Shown here: positions 8,670 to 17,313 of the stretch, one piece after another
Position numbering within the stretch: position 1 is the stretch's first letter
Layout: each line of letters begins with the position of its first letter
Origin: JALYXV01 sp963791545
Lineage (GTDB): Bacteria; Actinomycetota; Acidimicrobiia; Acidimicrobiales; Palsa-688
Assembly (NCBI GenBank): GCA_963791545.1
Contig: CAWBSR010000007.1
Location: forward strand, 124,001 to 188,000
Direction: 5' to 3'
DNA length: 64,000 nt
Notes under the pieces: generated by a model
Told to the model about the DNA's origin: nothing
The model's input: only the letters and a program-made list of their open reading frames with translations
Database searches by the model: none
Position numbers and translations under genes: made by a program

Positions 8670-9824
8670 GTGCCCGCAACAGAGCCGCAGCTGATGGAGG
8701 CGCTCGGCGCGGTACTCGACCCCGAGCTGCACATCAGCATTGTCGAACTCGACATGGTGAAGGGCCTGGTCGTGGCCGATGGCGGCCGTCGGGTGACCGT
8801 CACGGTGGCGCTCACGGTGGCCGGTTGCCCCATGCGCACCGAGATTACCGAGCGGGTCACCGCGGCGTTGCTCCCCCTCGACGGCGTTGAGGAGGTCGAC
8901 GTCCAGCTGACGGTCATGAGCGAAGCGGAGCTGGCCGGGGTGCGGGACAAGATGCGGGCCAAGCAGGGCAATGTCGGGGGAGCGGCGGGCACCGGGCAAC
9001 CGCTGGGCCATGAGAAGGGCATCCCCAACCCGTTCATGGCGCCGGGGAGCCGCACCCGGATCCTCGGCATCAGCTCCGGCAAGGGCGGCGTCGGCAAGTC
9101 CTCGGTAAGCGTCAACCTGGCGGTGGCGCTGGCTCGCCTCGGCCACAGCGTCGGCATCCTCGACGCCGACGTCTACGGTTTCTCGATCCCCAAGATGCTC
9201 GGCATCGACGCCGACCCGGTCGTGATCGACGACATGATCATCCCTCCGGTCGCCTACGGGGTGGGCTGCATCTCGATCGGATTCTTCGTGGGCGACGACC
9301 AGCCGGTCATGTGGCGGGGGCCCATGCTCCACAAGGCGCTGGAGCAGTTCCTGGTCGACGTGTACTGGGGCGACCCTGAGTTCCTGATCGTCGACATGCC
9401 GCCGGGCACGGGCGACGTCGCGCTGTCGATGTCGCAGTACCTGCCCCGCTCCGAGATCTACGTGGTCACCACTCCCCAGGCGGCTGCCCAGCGGGTCGCC
9501 CAGCGCAGCGCCCTGATGGCCAAGAAGGTCAACATGCCGCTGCGGGGTGTCATCGAGAACATGAGCTGGTTCACCGGCGACGATGGCCAGCGCTACGAGC
9601 TGTTCGGCCACGGTGGCGGCGAGGCGCTGGCCGCCGATCTCGGCGTCCCGCTGCTGGCCCAGCTGCCGCTGGTTCCGGAGCTGCGTGAGGGCGGCGACGT
9701 CGGCCGCCCGGTCGTCGCCGAAGACCCCAGCAGTGAAATCTCGGTAGCGTTCGAGACCCTGGCCAAGGCGATCGTGGCACGGGGTGCGACCCGGGTGTTC
9801 CGGCCGGAGCTTACGATTCGCTGA
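8670..9824 (+). CDS. mrp: Mrp/ApbC-family P-loop ATPase, Fe-S cluster carrier
   Basis: An N-terminal DUF59 (MIP18-like) domain (residues about 1-85) is fused to a MinD/Mrp ATPase. The Walker A motif ISSGKGGVGKSS is near residue 135 and contains the signature lysine of the deviant P-loop. The later motif IVDMPPGTGDVALS is also typical. Mrp proteins carry or transfer Fe-S clusters to apoproteins. The GTG start at 8670 has a clean GGAGG 4 bases upstream. Divergence from the SufR-like regulator and desulfurase supports an Fe-S role. Confidence 0.92.
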   Translation: MPATEPQLMEALGAVLDPELHISIVELDMVKGLVVADGGRRVTVTVALTVAGCPMRTEITERVTAALLPLDGVEEVDVQLTVMSEAELAGVRDKMRAKQGNVGGAAGTGQPLGHEKGIPNPFMAPGSRTRILGISSGKGGVGKSSVSVNLAVALARLGHSVGILDADVYGFSIPKMLGIDADPVVIDDMIIPPVAYGVGCISIGFFVGDDQPVMWRGPMLHKALEQFLVDVYWGDPEFLIVDMPPGTGDVALSMSQYLPRSEIYVVTTPQAAAQRVAQRSALMAKKVNMPLRGVIENMSWFTGDDGQRYELFGHGGGEALAADLGVPLLAQLPLVPELREGGDVGRPVVAEDPSSEISVAFETLAKAIVARGATRVFRPELTIR

Positions 9825-9865
9825 CACGACGGCCGCTTAGGCCGCCGAGGCGTCAAACTGCAAGG

Positions 9866-10597
9866 GTGGGAAAAGGGCGGCCGCCGGCCGCGGAACCCGT
9901 CGGGACGCCGATCGGGCGTCGTGTGGTGCTGGGGATGCTCGGTCTGGGCGCAGTCGGCATCGTGGGGGGGGCCCGTATCCAGGACACCCTGAACAAGGTG
10001 CTGGCCCCTCTGGAGGCGGCCGACCCGACCGGCCTGTCCCAGCTGATCCCGGCCGCCGGGGGCTTCCGGATCTACTCGGTGACGGGGTCCCTGCCGTCAG
10101 AAGGTGCCGCCGCCTACCGCCTGAGCATCGACGGCATGGTGCAGCACCCGATGACATTGACCTTGGCCGACCTGAAGGCAATGCCCCCGACCACGCTGGT
10201 GAAGGACTTCCAGTGCGTGACCGGGTGGCGGGTTCCCGCGGTCCACTGGACCGGCGTGAAACTTTCCACCATTCTCGACCAGGTCGGGGTCCAGCCGGGT
10301 GGGACCGCGTTGACCTTCGATTCTTTCGACGGGACCTACACCGAGAGCCTCACCATCGACCAGGGCCGCCGGCCCGATGTCATCGTGGCCTACGACATGC
10401 TGGGGGCGCCGGTAACGAAGGAACATGGCGGTCCCGTCCGCATGTACGTAGCACCCATGTACGGCTACAAGTCGTGCAAGTGGCTGCAGCGGATCACGGT
10501 CGTTCCCAAGGTGCAACCCGGGTACTGGGAGGGGTTCGGCTACGACATCGACGGGTGGGTGGGGCGGAGCAATGGCCGAAGCGACCAAACCACGTAG
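9866..10597 (+). CDS. Molybdopterin-dependent oxidoreductase (sulfite oxidase/MsrP fold)
   Basis: The 243-residue protein has an N-terminal GRRVVLGMLGLGAVGIVGG segment, a possible Tat signal or anchor. The molybdopterin domain carries the molybdenum-ligand cysteine in KDFQCVTGW near residue 117. Later family blocks HWTGVKL and GYKSCKWL are visible. The export signal and the neighbouring cytochrome b suggest an extracytoplasmic redox enzyme fed from or to the quinone pool. The substrate is not evident. The end overlaps the next gene by 26 bases. Confidence 0.83.
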   Translation: MGKGRPPAAEPVGTPIGRRVVLGMLGLGAVGIVGGARIQDTLNKVLAPLEAADPTGLSQLIPAAGGFRIYSVTGSLPSEGAAAYRLSIDGMVQHPMTLTLADLKAMPPTTLVKDFQCVTGWRVPAVHWTGVKLSTILDQVGVQPGGTALTFDSFDGTYTESLTIDQGRRPDVIVAYDMLGAPVTKEHGGPVRMYVAPMYGYKSCKWLQRITVVPKVQPGYWEGFGYDIDGWVGRSNGRSDQTT

Positions 10598-11282
10598 TCG
10601 TTTCGCGGAGCCAGGCGCCAGCGCCGCGCCCCGCCCGGTGAAGGCCCCGGCGAAGATCTCGGGCCCGCCGCTGCTGCGCTTCGACAAGGCGGAGCGGATC
10701 GTTCACTGGGTCAACGCCTCGCTGTTCGCGGTCCTCATGGCCACCGCCGGTGCCCTGTACCTGCCGCCCCTGTCGGCCGCCGTCGGTCGCCGCCAACTGA
10801 TCGTCACCATCCATGTTTACAGCGGCCTGGTGCTGCCGTTCCCGTTGCTGCTGGGGATCATTGGCCGCCGCTGGGGTCACCGGCTGCGGGCCGACCTGCG
10901 CCGGCTAAACCGGTGGAGCCCCGAGGACCGGGAATGGCTGCGCCGCCGCGGCTGGCACCACGAGCGGGTGGTGGGCCTCAAGCAGGGAAAGTTCAACGCC
11001 GGCCAGAAACTCAACGCCGCTTTCACCGGCGGCGCCATGCTGGTCATGCTCGCCACCGGGTCGATCATGCACTGGTACAAGCCGTGGCCCCTGTCATGGC
11101 GGACCGGCTCGACCTTTGTCCACGACTGGATCGCCATCGCCCTGTTTTTCACCATCACCGGGCACATCCTGTTTGCCTTCGCGGACCGGGAGTCTCTCGA
11201 CGCTATGTGGCACGGGACTATCAGCCGGAGCTGGGCCAAGCGGCGGGCCCCGAAATGGCTGGAAGAGGAGAAAATCCGCTAG
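10572..11282 (+). CDS. Cytochrome b561/formate dehydrogenase gamma-like membrane subunit
   Basis: This is a four-helix heme b membrane protein. Heme-ligand histidines are expected in ERIVHWVNA, VTIHVYSG, FVHDWIA and ITGHILFAF, all seen in the right order. KFNAGQKLNAAF is a characteristic block of the FdnI-like family. The overlap with the molybdoprotein gene suggests it anchors and passes electrons for that enzyme. The first roughly 30 residues are an Ala/Pro-rich cytoplasmic stretch. Confidence 0.85.
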   Translation: MAEATKPRSRFAEPGASAAPRPVKAPAKISGPPLLRFDKAERIVHWVNASLFAVLMATAGALYLPPLSAAVGRRQLIVTIHVYSGLVLPFPLLLGIIGRRWGHRLRADLRRLNRWSPEDREWLRRRGWHHERVVGLKQGKFNAGQKLNAAFTGGAMLVMLATGSIMHWYKPWPLSWRTGSTFVHDWIAIALFFTITGHILFAFADRESLDAMWHGTISRSWAKRRAPKWLEEEKIR

Positions 11283-12415
11283 GCAACCAACCCTGAGCGG
11301 GGTAGGCGGCTGCGGTCCCATCCCAGCTGGGCCATGGCCGTCTGGCAGGCGAAGCGATCGGTCATTCCCGCCACGTAGGTCACGGCCGATCGCACCGCCT
11401 CCTCAGTGCCCGACTCCACCCCGGGAAAGCCGACCGAGGGCAGCAGGTTGGGCCGGTCCGCGAAGTGCTCCACCAGTGCCCGCAGCAGTGCGATGACCGC
11501 CGATCCCTGGGCCGCCGAGGATGGCCGCAGATATATCCGCTCGTAGTTGCATTCCCGAAACTGGGCCAGCGCCTCGGCCAAGGATTCGGTCATGGCGACA
11601 TGCCCGGTCGAAAGTGTCCCGGCGACCAGACCGTCGATGAACGCCCCCAACTGCCGGCTGCGGGTGCGCCCACAACGATCAGTGACGGATCGGGGCAGCA
11701 TCTCCTCGGTCACGATGCCGGCCCGGACCGCATCCTCGAAGTCGTGGCACACATAGGCGACCCGGTCGGCCCAACTGACGACCTCTCCCTCCGGGGTCGC
11801 CGGCGCCGGCCGGCTCCAGGAGTGGTTGCGAATACCGTCGCTTGTCTCCCGGCACAAGTTGGCGGTTCTGAGGACGACGTCGGCTCCCCACACCGCGTGG
11901 TCGAATCCCTCGGGTAGGTAGGGGGCGAGAGCGTCCTCGCTGGCGTGGCCACCGGGACCATGGCCGCAGTCGTGGCCGAGGGCGATGGCCTCGGTCAGGG
12001 CGACGTTGAGCCGGCACACCCGGGCGACCGCGGTCGCCACCTGGGCCACCTCGAGGGCGTGGGTCAGCCGGGTGCGCTGGTGATCGTCGGGGAAGACGAA
12101 CACCTGCGTCTTACCCGCCAGCCGGCGGAACGGTGCGCAGTGCAGGATCCGATCCCGGTCCCGTTCGAAACAGGTCCGCACCGGGTCCGCCTCCTCGGGC
12201 CGGGGCCGCTCGCCAGCCCCGGCGGCCCGAGTGGCGCCCGGAGCCAGTTGGATGTCCTCAAGCGCCTCCCTCTCCTCCCGCCCGAGCACCGGCGCCGGGC
12301 CGATCCAGGCGGCGCTGGAAGCGTGAGCCCGCCGAACGGCCACCGCAGCCGGGTCCTCGTGGCCGGCCATGGTCTCCGCCCAGCGCCGCTCCCGTTCCGA
12401 GCGTTGCGTCCTCAT
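11279..12415 (-). CDS. dgt: dGTP triphosphohydrolase-like HD-domain protein
   Basis: The protein belongs to the dGTPase family, which splits dNTPs into nucleoside and triphosphate. The family opening RDRDRILHCAPFRRLAGKTQVF is visible in parts, followed by the HD metal motif RLTHALEVAQVA and GHDCGHGPGGHASE. The NHSWSRP block further on also fits. I chose the ATG at 12415; a TTG at 12457 is possible. TACCTT ends 6 bases before that ATG and may be a leaderless -10 box. The gene converges tail to tail with the cytochrome b gene, sharing 4 bases. Confidence 0.88.
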   Translation of the reverse strand: MRTQRSERERRWAETMAGHEDPAAVAVRRAHASSAAWIGPAPVLGREEREALEDIQLAPGATRAAGAGERPRPEEADPVRTCFERDRDRILHCAPFRRLAGKTQVFVFPDDHQRTRLTHALEVAQVATAVARVCRLNVALTEAIALGHDCGHGPGGHASEDALAPYLPEGFDHAVWGADVVLRTANLCRETSDGIRNHSWSRPAPATPEGEVVSWADRVAYVCHDFEDAVRAGIVTEEMLPRSVTDRCGRTRSRQLGAFIDGLVAGTLSTGHVAMTESLAEALAQFRECNYERIYLRPSSAAQGSAVIALLRALVEHFADRPNLLPSVGFPGVESGTEEAVRSAVTYVAGMTDRFACQTAMAQLGWDRSRLPRSGLVA

Positions 12416-12561
12416 GGCTACAAGGTAGCCAGGGAGTGTGACAGGAACCGGTACCAACCCCGCCCGCCGGGCACTCCTCGTCGTGGGCGGCGCCTGCCGG
12501 CGTCAACGGTCCCCCCGGCTGCCTATCTGGCGCTGCGGGATTCCGGCTCGATAACGGGCTC

Positions 12562-14814
12562 CTAAGGGGCCTCGGTTTCCGCCATGGCCACCAGGGCGGC
12601 GCTGATCGACAGTCGATCGGCATCGGTGAGGGCATGGCCGTCGAGGGGACGGATATAGAAGGCGTCAACGACCTCATGACCGAGCGTCGACGCTCGGGCT
12701 TGCGCGACATCGAGTCCGAGGTCGTTGAGGGCGCGGGCCAAGTCCCCGAGGATTCCCGCCCGATCGACGCAACGGACCTCCACGACCTCGATGCCGGAGA
12801 GCCCGGAGCGGTCGAACACCACCCGGGGTGGGGCGACGTGGGCCGCCCGACGGCGGGGGCGGTAGGTTCCACGGCGGCGCGCCAGCAGCGCTCCGACTTC
12901 GAGCGTCCCGGCGATGGCAGCCCTGATCTGGGTTTCGATCAGGTCGGAGCGGGGCCAGTCCCCCAAGGCGGGGGCAACTTCGAACTCCTCGATCGCCATG
13001 CCGTCGACCGTGGCCGCACGTGCGGTGCGCACCTCCAAACCGAGGGCGGCCAGGGCGCCCGCGATCCGGGCCAGCAGGCCGGCCTGGTCGGGGGCGACGA
13101 CGGTGGTGACGGGGCCGGGCCGCACCACGGTGGCGCCGCGTGCCATCAGCTGACGGTCCTCGATACCGGGAAATCCCGACGCCTCGACCGTCGCCCGTCC
13201 CTCGAGTTGCCGGCGGACTCGTACCACGAGCGCCGCGACGAGCGACGCCTTCCATGCCGTCCAGGCCAGGGGGCCCGTCGCCAGGCCGTCGGCCTGCGAA
13301 AGGGCGGCCAGAAGCTCGAGGATGCTCACGTTGTGCACCGCGTCGGCCATGGTTGCCACGGTGGCGGGGTCGTCGATGTCGCGCCGGGTGGCGGTTTGGG
13401 ACAACAGGAGGTGGTGGTGAACGAGGGTCATAACCACTCCCCGGTCGGATTCCGGGAAACCCATCCGGGAGGTGATGGCCGATGTCAACTCTTCTCCTGC
13501 TTCACTGTGATCTCGTCCCGGTACGCCCTTGCCGATGTCATGGAAAAGGGCCGCGAGGAGCAACAGGTCGGGCCGGTTCACATCCCGGCAAAGCGCGGCC
13601 GCCTGAGCAGCCGTCTCCAGCAAGTGACGGTCGACGGTGTAGCGGTGGTAGGCGTTTCGCTGCGGGCGGTTGCGGACATGGGCCCATTCGGGCAACAACT
13701 TGACGAAGAGACCCACCTGGTCGAGGGACTCGATGACGGGGATCGCACCGTGGCCCCATCCCAGCAGGCTGACCAGGGCGTCGCGTGTCTCGACCGGCCA
13801 CACTCCGCTCGGAGGCGCCACCGAAGAAAGGTCGGCAAGGGTTTCGGGTGCCAGCGGAGCATGCAACTCGGCGGCCGCAGACGCCACCCGGAGGGCCAGG
13901 GCGGCATCCAGGCCACTCCGGCCGCTCGGGGTGAGCGCGACCTCACCGTCGAAGTACACCGCGCCCGGCAGCAGCTGCCTGGGCGGACGCCGACGGCGGG
14001 GATTCCGGGCCGCAGGCAACAGGGTGGCCCGGCGCCACAACGAGTCGCTGTGGCGCGAGACCGCCCTCGCCGCTCCTGCGACCGCGGCCATCAGATCATC
14101 GGCATCCGCGAATCCGAGGTCTTCGGCGACGCCGTCTTGCTCCTGCAGCAGAAGACAGTCGAGGGGCCGACGGGCTCGTTGGTGCAACCCCGCCCGGATG
14201 GCCAGCAGGACGTGGCGGGCCTCGACCACCTCATCCGGCAAGGGGCCCAGGCCCGGTCGTGCCACGACCGCCGCCCTGAGGACGTTCACATCGCGAAGGC
14301 CGCCCCGCCCTTCCTTGAGCTCGGGCTCGAGGAGAAACGCGACCTCGCCCCACCGATCATGCCTTTCGAGGAGGGAACGGTGAAGTTCCGGCAGTAGGGC
14401 GCCAGCCCGGTCTTCCCAGAGCCGCCGGCTCCGATCGGCGAGTTGGCGGTACAGCTCGGCGTCGCCGGCCACGAGTCGGGCGTCGAGAAGGCCAAGGGCC
14501 GCCTTCATGTCCTTGGCGGCCACCGCCAAGGATTCGCCAACGCTGCGCACACTGTGATCGAGCCCGCGGTTGGCGTCCCAGATCGGATACCACAGACGAT
14601 CGGCGATTCCGGCGATTCCCGCGTGGCCGGCGTGCAGCAGGAGGAGGTCGAGATCACTGAACGGGCATAACTCATAGCGGCCGTAGCTTCCGACGGCCAC
14701 CAGCGCGATCCCGCCTGAGTCGGGGCAAGTTTCCTCGAACAGGGTTCCCAGCCAGCCGTCGACCTCGATGGTGCGGGCTCGGCACCCGCCGGGGTCAGAG
14801 GGCGTCGGTACCAC
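12562..14814 (-). CDS. glnD: GlnD, PII-modifying nucleotidyltransferase
   Basis: GlnD modifies and de-modifies PII according to glutamine level; in several actinobacteria the modification is adenylylation. The nucleotidyltransferase core GSYGRYELCPFSDLDLLLL is near the N-terminus. An HD domain (LAALFHDIGKGVPGRDHSE) follows, and two ACT domains close the protein, the last at ECVDRAGILGDLARAL-type sequence. The open frame starts further up inside glnB, but the GTG at 14814 is the most reasonable start. It overlaps glnB by 20 bases and gives about 750 residues. Confidence 0.9.
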   Translation of the reverse strand: MVPTPSDPGGCRARTIEVDGWLGTLFEETCPDSGGIALVAVGSYGRYELCPFSDLDLLLLHAGHAGIAGIADRLWYPIWDANRGLDHSVRSVGESLAVAAKDMKAALGLLDARLVAGDAELYRQLADRSRRLWEDRAGALLPELHRSLLERHDRWGEVAFLLEPELKEGRGGLRDVNVLRAAVVARPGLGPLPDEVVEARHVLLAIRAGLHQRARRPLDCLLLQEQDGVAEDLGFADADDLMAAVAGAARAVSRHSDSLWRRATLLPAARNPRRRRPPRQLLPGAVYFDGEVALTPSGRSGLDAALALRVASAAAELHAPLAPETLADLSSVAPPSGVWPVETRDALVSLLGWGHGAIPVIESLDQVGLFVKLLPEWAHVRNRPQRNAYHRYTVDRHLLETAAQAAALCRDVNRPDLLLLAALFHDIGKGVPGRDHSEAGEELTSAITSRMGFPESDRGVVMTLVHHHLLLSQTATRRDIDDPATVATMADAVHNVSILELLAALSQADGLATGPLAWTAWKASLVAALVVRVRRQLEGRATVEASGFPGIEDRQLMARGATVVRPGPVTTVVAPDQAGLLARIAGALAALGLEVRTARAATVDGMAIEEFEVAPALGDWPRSDLIETQIRAAIAGTLEVGALLARRRGTYRPRRRAAHVAPPRVVFDRSGLSGIEVVEVRCVDRAGILGDLARALNDLGLDVAQARASTLGHEVVDAFYIRPLDGHALTDADRLSISAALVAMAETEAP

Positions 14815-15133
14815 GCTCGCCGGTGCGGACCCGTATGACCGCATCGACGGTCTGTACCCAAACCTTGCCGTCGCCGATTTTCCCGGTGCGCGCCGCGGCC
14901 ACGATCGCTTCGACGACCCGCTCCGCGTCATCGTCGTCGACGAGGACCTCGACCCTCACCTTGGGTACGAAATCGACCTGGTATTCGGCGCCTCGGTAGA
15001 CCTCGGTATGGCCCCGCTGGCGGCCGTAACCCTGGGTCTCGCTGACCGTCAGCCCGTGGGTTCCGACTCCGTCGAGGGCGTTCTTGACATCATCGAGTTT
15101 GAACGGCTTGACGATCGCGGTCACCAGCTTCAT
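14795..15133 (-). CDS. glnB: PII nitrogen regulatory protein
   Basis: The 112-residue protein begins MKLVTAIVKPFKLDDVKNAL. The T-loop GHTEVYRGAEYQVDF contains the modifiable tyrosine. TGKIGDGKVWV and RVRTGERGTDAL are the other PII signatures. PII binds ATP, ADP and 2-oxoglutarate and docks on AmtB. The ATG overlaps the amtB stop, and the end overlaps glnD, giving the usual actinobacterial amtB-glnK-glnD operon. The gene is hidden in the middle of a longer frame. Confidence 0.97.
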   Translation of the reverse strand: MKLVTAIVKPFKLDDVKNALDGVGTHGLTVSETQGYGRQRGHTEVYRGAEYQVDFVPKVRVEVLVDDDDAERVVEAIVAAARTGKIGDGKVWVQTVDAVIRVRTGERGTDAL

Positions 15134-16401
15134 CCGATTCTCCCCATCGATCCCAGATCCCGAAAGTTGTAGGCGTTCTCGGCATGCTGGGTGGTATCGA
15201 GCCCCTCGACTTCGTCGTCGGCGGTCACCCGCAGCCCGATTACCGCGTCGACGAGCTTGGCGAGGCCGAACGATACGACGAAGGAAAAGGCCATCGTGGC
15301 TCCCACCGCCAGCGCCTGTTCCCCGAGGAGGCGAACGCCGCCGCCGGCGAAGATGCCGTCGGCGCCGTTGGCATTGACCGATCGAGTGGCGAAGACCCCC
15401 ACGAGCAGGGAGCCCACGATGCCACCGACGAGGTGGACCCCGATCACGTCGAGCGCGTCGTCGTACCCGAAGCGGTATTTCAGCGATATCGCGAGGAAGC
15501 ACACGGCCCCGGCGACCAGGCCGATCACGACGGCGGCCGTCGCGTTGACGTAGCCGGCACAGGGGGTGATGGCGACCAGACCGGCCACCGCACCGGAGGC
15601 CGCGCCCAGGGTGGTGGCCCGATGATCCTTGATCCGTTCCACCACGAGCCATCCGATCATGGCGGCGGCCGCGGCCAGATGGGTGTTCAGCAGCGCCTGG
15701 GCGGCCAGGGCATTGGCACCCAGGGCCGATCCGGCATTGAAACCGAACCACCCGAACCACAGGATCCCGGCGCCGAGCAACGTCAAAGGCAACGAGTGCG
15801 GGGGCATCGCCTCGGCCGGCCAGCCGCGGCGACGGCCGACGACGAGCACAATGGCGAGGGCCGCGACCCCGGCGTTGATGTGGACCACGGTGCCGCCCGC
15901 GAAATCCAACGCACCCCGCCGGAACAGCCAGCCGTTGGGACTGAAGACCCAGTGGGCAATGGGCGCGTAGACGAAGATCGCCCACAAACCTACGAAGACC
16001 GCGAAACCGAAGAAGCGGAGGCGATCAGCGGTGGCTCCGGTGATCAGCGCCGGGGTGATCACCGCGAACATCATTTGGTAGGCGACGAACGCCAGCGGCG
16101 GGATGCTCAACGCGAGGGCACCGCTGTATCCGGGTAACGACGCTCCCGCATGGGTCAGCCCCGAGAGGCCGACGAAGTCGAAACCCCCAATGAGACCCCC
16201 GTTGTCAGGGCCGAACGCCAGGCTGAATACCACCAGCATCCACAGGATGGACACCAGGCCCATGCAGAAGAAGTTCTGCATCAGCATGCCGAGCACGTTC
16301 TTGGCTCTGACCATGCCCCCGTAGAAAAACGCCAACCCGGGCGTCATGAACAGGACCAGCCCCGCCGCCGCCAACACCCAGGCGGTATCGCCGCTGTTCA
16401 T
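15130..16401 (-). CDS. amtB: Ammonium transporter
   Basis: This is an Amt/MEP/Rh family channel of about 423 residues with eleven predicted TM segments. The opening SGDTAWVLAAAGLVLFMTPG, the FFYGGMVRAKNVL block and GGTVVHINAG are family signatures. The C-terminal tail after the last helix (DDEVEGLDTTQHAENAY) is where PII binds. The open frame extends upstream to 16473, but homologs start at the ATG at 16401 (MNSGDTAW). It is first gene of the amtB-glnB-glnD operon. Confidence 0.95.
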   Translation of the reverse strand: MNSGDTAWVLAAAGLVLFMTPGLAFFYGGMVRAKNVLGMLMQNFFCMGLVSILWMLVVFSLAFGPDNGGLIGGFDFVGLSGLTHAGASLPGYSGALALSIPPLAFVAYQMMFAVITPALITGATADRLRFFGFAVFVGLWAIFVYAPIAHWVFSPNGWLFRRGALDFAGGTVVHINAGVAALAIVLVVGRRRGWPAEAMPPHSLPLTLLGAGILWFGWFGFNAGSALGANALAAQALLNTHLAAAAAMIGWLVVERIKDHRATTLGAASGAVAGLVAITPCAGYVNATAAVVIGLVAGAVCFLAISLKYRFGYDDALDVIGVHLVGGIVGSLLVGVFATRSVNANGADGIFAGGGVRLLGEQALAVGATMAFSFVVSFGLAKLVDAVIGLRVTADDEVEGLDTTQHAENAYNFRDLGSMGRIG

Positions 16402-16454
16402 GCGCCCGCCGCCGATCCATCCGACACAATTTCGACAGACTTGCACAATCTCCC

Positions 16455-16474
16455 CGTGGGGAGCGAACCCCACG
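16455..16474 (-). promoter_or_regulatory. Hairpin in the amtB upstream region
   Basis: CGTGGGG and CCCCACG form a perfect 7-bp stem with a 6-base loop, 54 bases upstream of the amtB start. The 233-bp gap between amtB and the ArsR gene holds nothing else I can name. The hairpin could sit in the amtB leader, but no riboswitch class is recognisable. Confidence 0.3.
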
Positions 16475-16634
16475 TGGAGTCTGGGCCTCGGAACTCTGAC
16501 CGCTTAAAGAGTGCCGGTGGGCGGCAGCCACCACGTCCCATCACCTTGGGGGAGGCCAGCGGCCGATTCGATTTTGAGGATGATCAACACGGGCCATCGC
16601 CCGGCTCACTGTGAGCGGGCTTCAGGTGACGCTT

Positions 16635-17213
16635 CTACGCCGGCTCGACTTTGCCGTCGGCAGGGGGGAGGATCGGATAGTCGGTGGGATAGAGCCCGGC
16701 CACGAAGCCGTAGACGGTCTGGCCTGCTCGCGGGAGTTGTGAGAACTCGTCGACGAGCTCGAACACCCGTGCCCAGAACCCGGCCACGCGTTCTCGTGGG
16801 ATCCGAGAGTGGCGGAGGATGGCCCGCAAGTCGTCGGCGTCGTGGGCGGGGACTGATTCGGCGGCCGCGACGGTCAGGAGGTTGGTGACCACCGGCAGCT
16901 GATCGGATTGGACGACACCCACGTAGAAGATCCGCGCGGTGCGGCCATAGAACCGCTCGTCGATCGCTCGTACCTTCCGCGTCCTCACCACCTTGACGAT
17001 GCCGGCGTCGAGCAGCACATTGACGTGATGGGCGACGGTGCTTCTCGGCCGGGCGACCGCGGCTGCGAGTTCACCGACACTCGCCGCCCGCTCCTGCAGG
17101 AGGTCGAGCACCGTGCTGCGCAACGGGTGGAACAGCGCCCGCAACTCGGGCGATGACGACACGACGCGCAGGTCATCAAGTTCGTAGTCGGGGAGGTCAC
17201 TATCGGTCGACAT
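16635..17213 (-). CDS. ArsR-type winged-helix regulator
   Basis: The 192-residue protein has an N-terminal HTH of the ArsR type: LFHPLRSTVLDLLQERAAS, then RPRSTVAHHVNVLLDAGIVK. No cysteine-based metal site is visible. The C-terminal half resembles no ligand domain I recognise. It is divergent, with a 100-bp spacer, from the hydrolase-VOC fusion gene and so probably controls it and itself. Confidence 0.75.
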   Translation of the reverse strand: MSTDSDLPDYELDDLRVVSSSPELRALFHPLRSTVLDLLQERAASVGELAAAVARPRSTVAHHVNVLLDAGIVKVVRTRKVRAIDERFYGRTARIFYVGVVQSDQLPVVTNLLTVAAAESVPAHDADDLRAILRHSRIPRERVAGFWARVFELVDEFSQLPRAGQTVYGFVAGLYPTDYPILPPADGKVEPA

Positions 17214-17313
17214 ATATGGTTCGTTCCGCTAGTTTGGAGTGATCGACAACGACCGATCGTAGCCTCGGTGAACGAGTGCGCGGGCGCACGGCGCGCCGAG
17301 GGAGGGACTTCGC

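Noticed and set aside
12634..14397. 587-aa plus-strand frame opposite glnD
   Set aside because: It is a high-GC shadow of glnD; translation is Gly/Arg/Gln-rich with no domain.
14795..15985. Long 396-aa minus-strand frame
   Set aside because: Only its last 112 residues are real (PII). The first part is the shadow of amtB in another frame.
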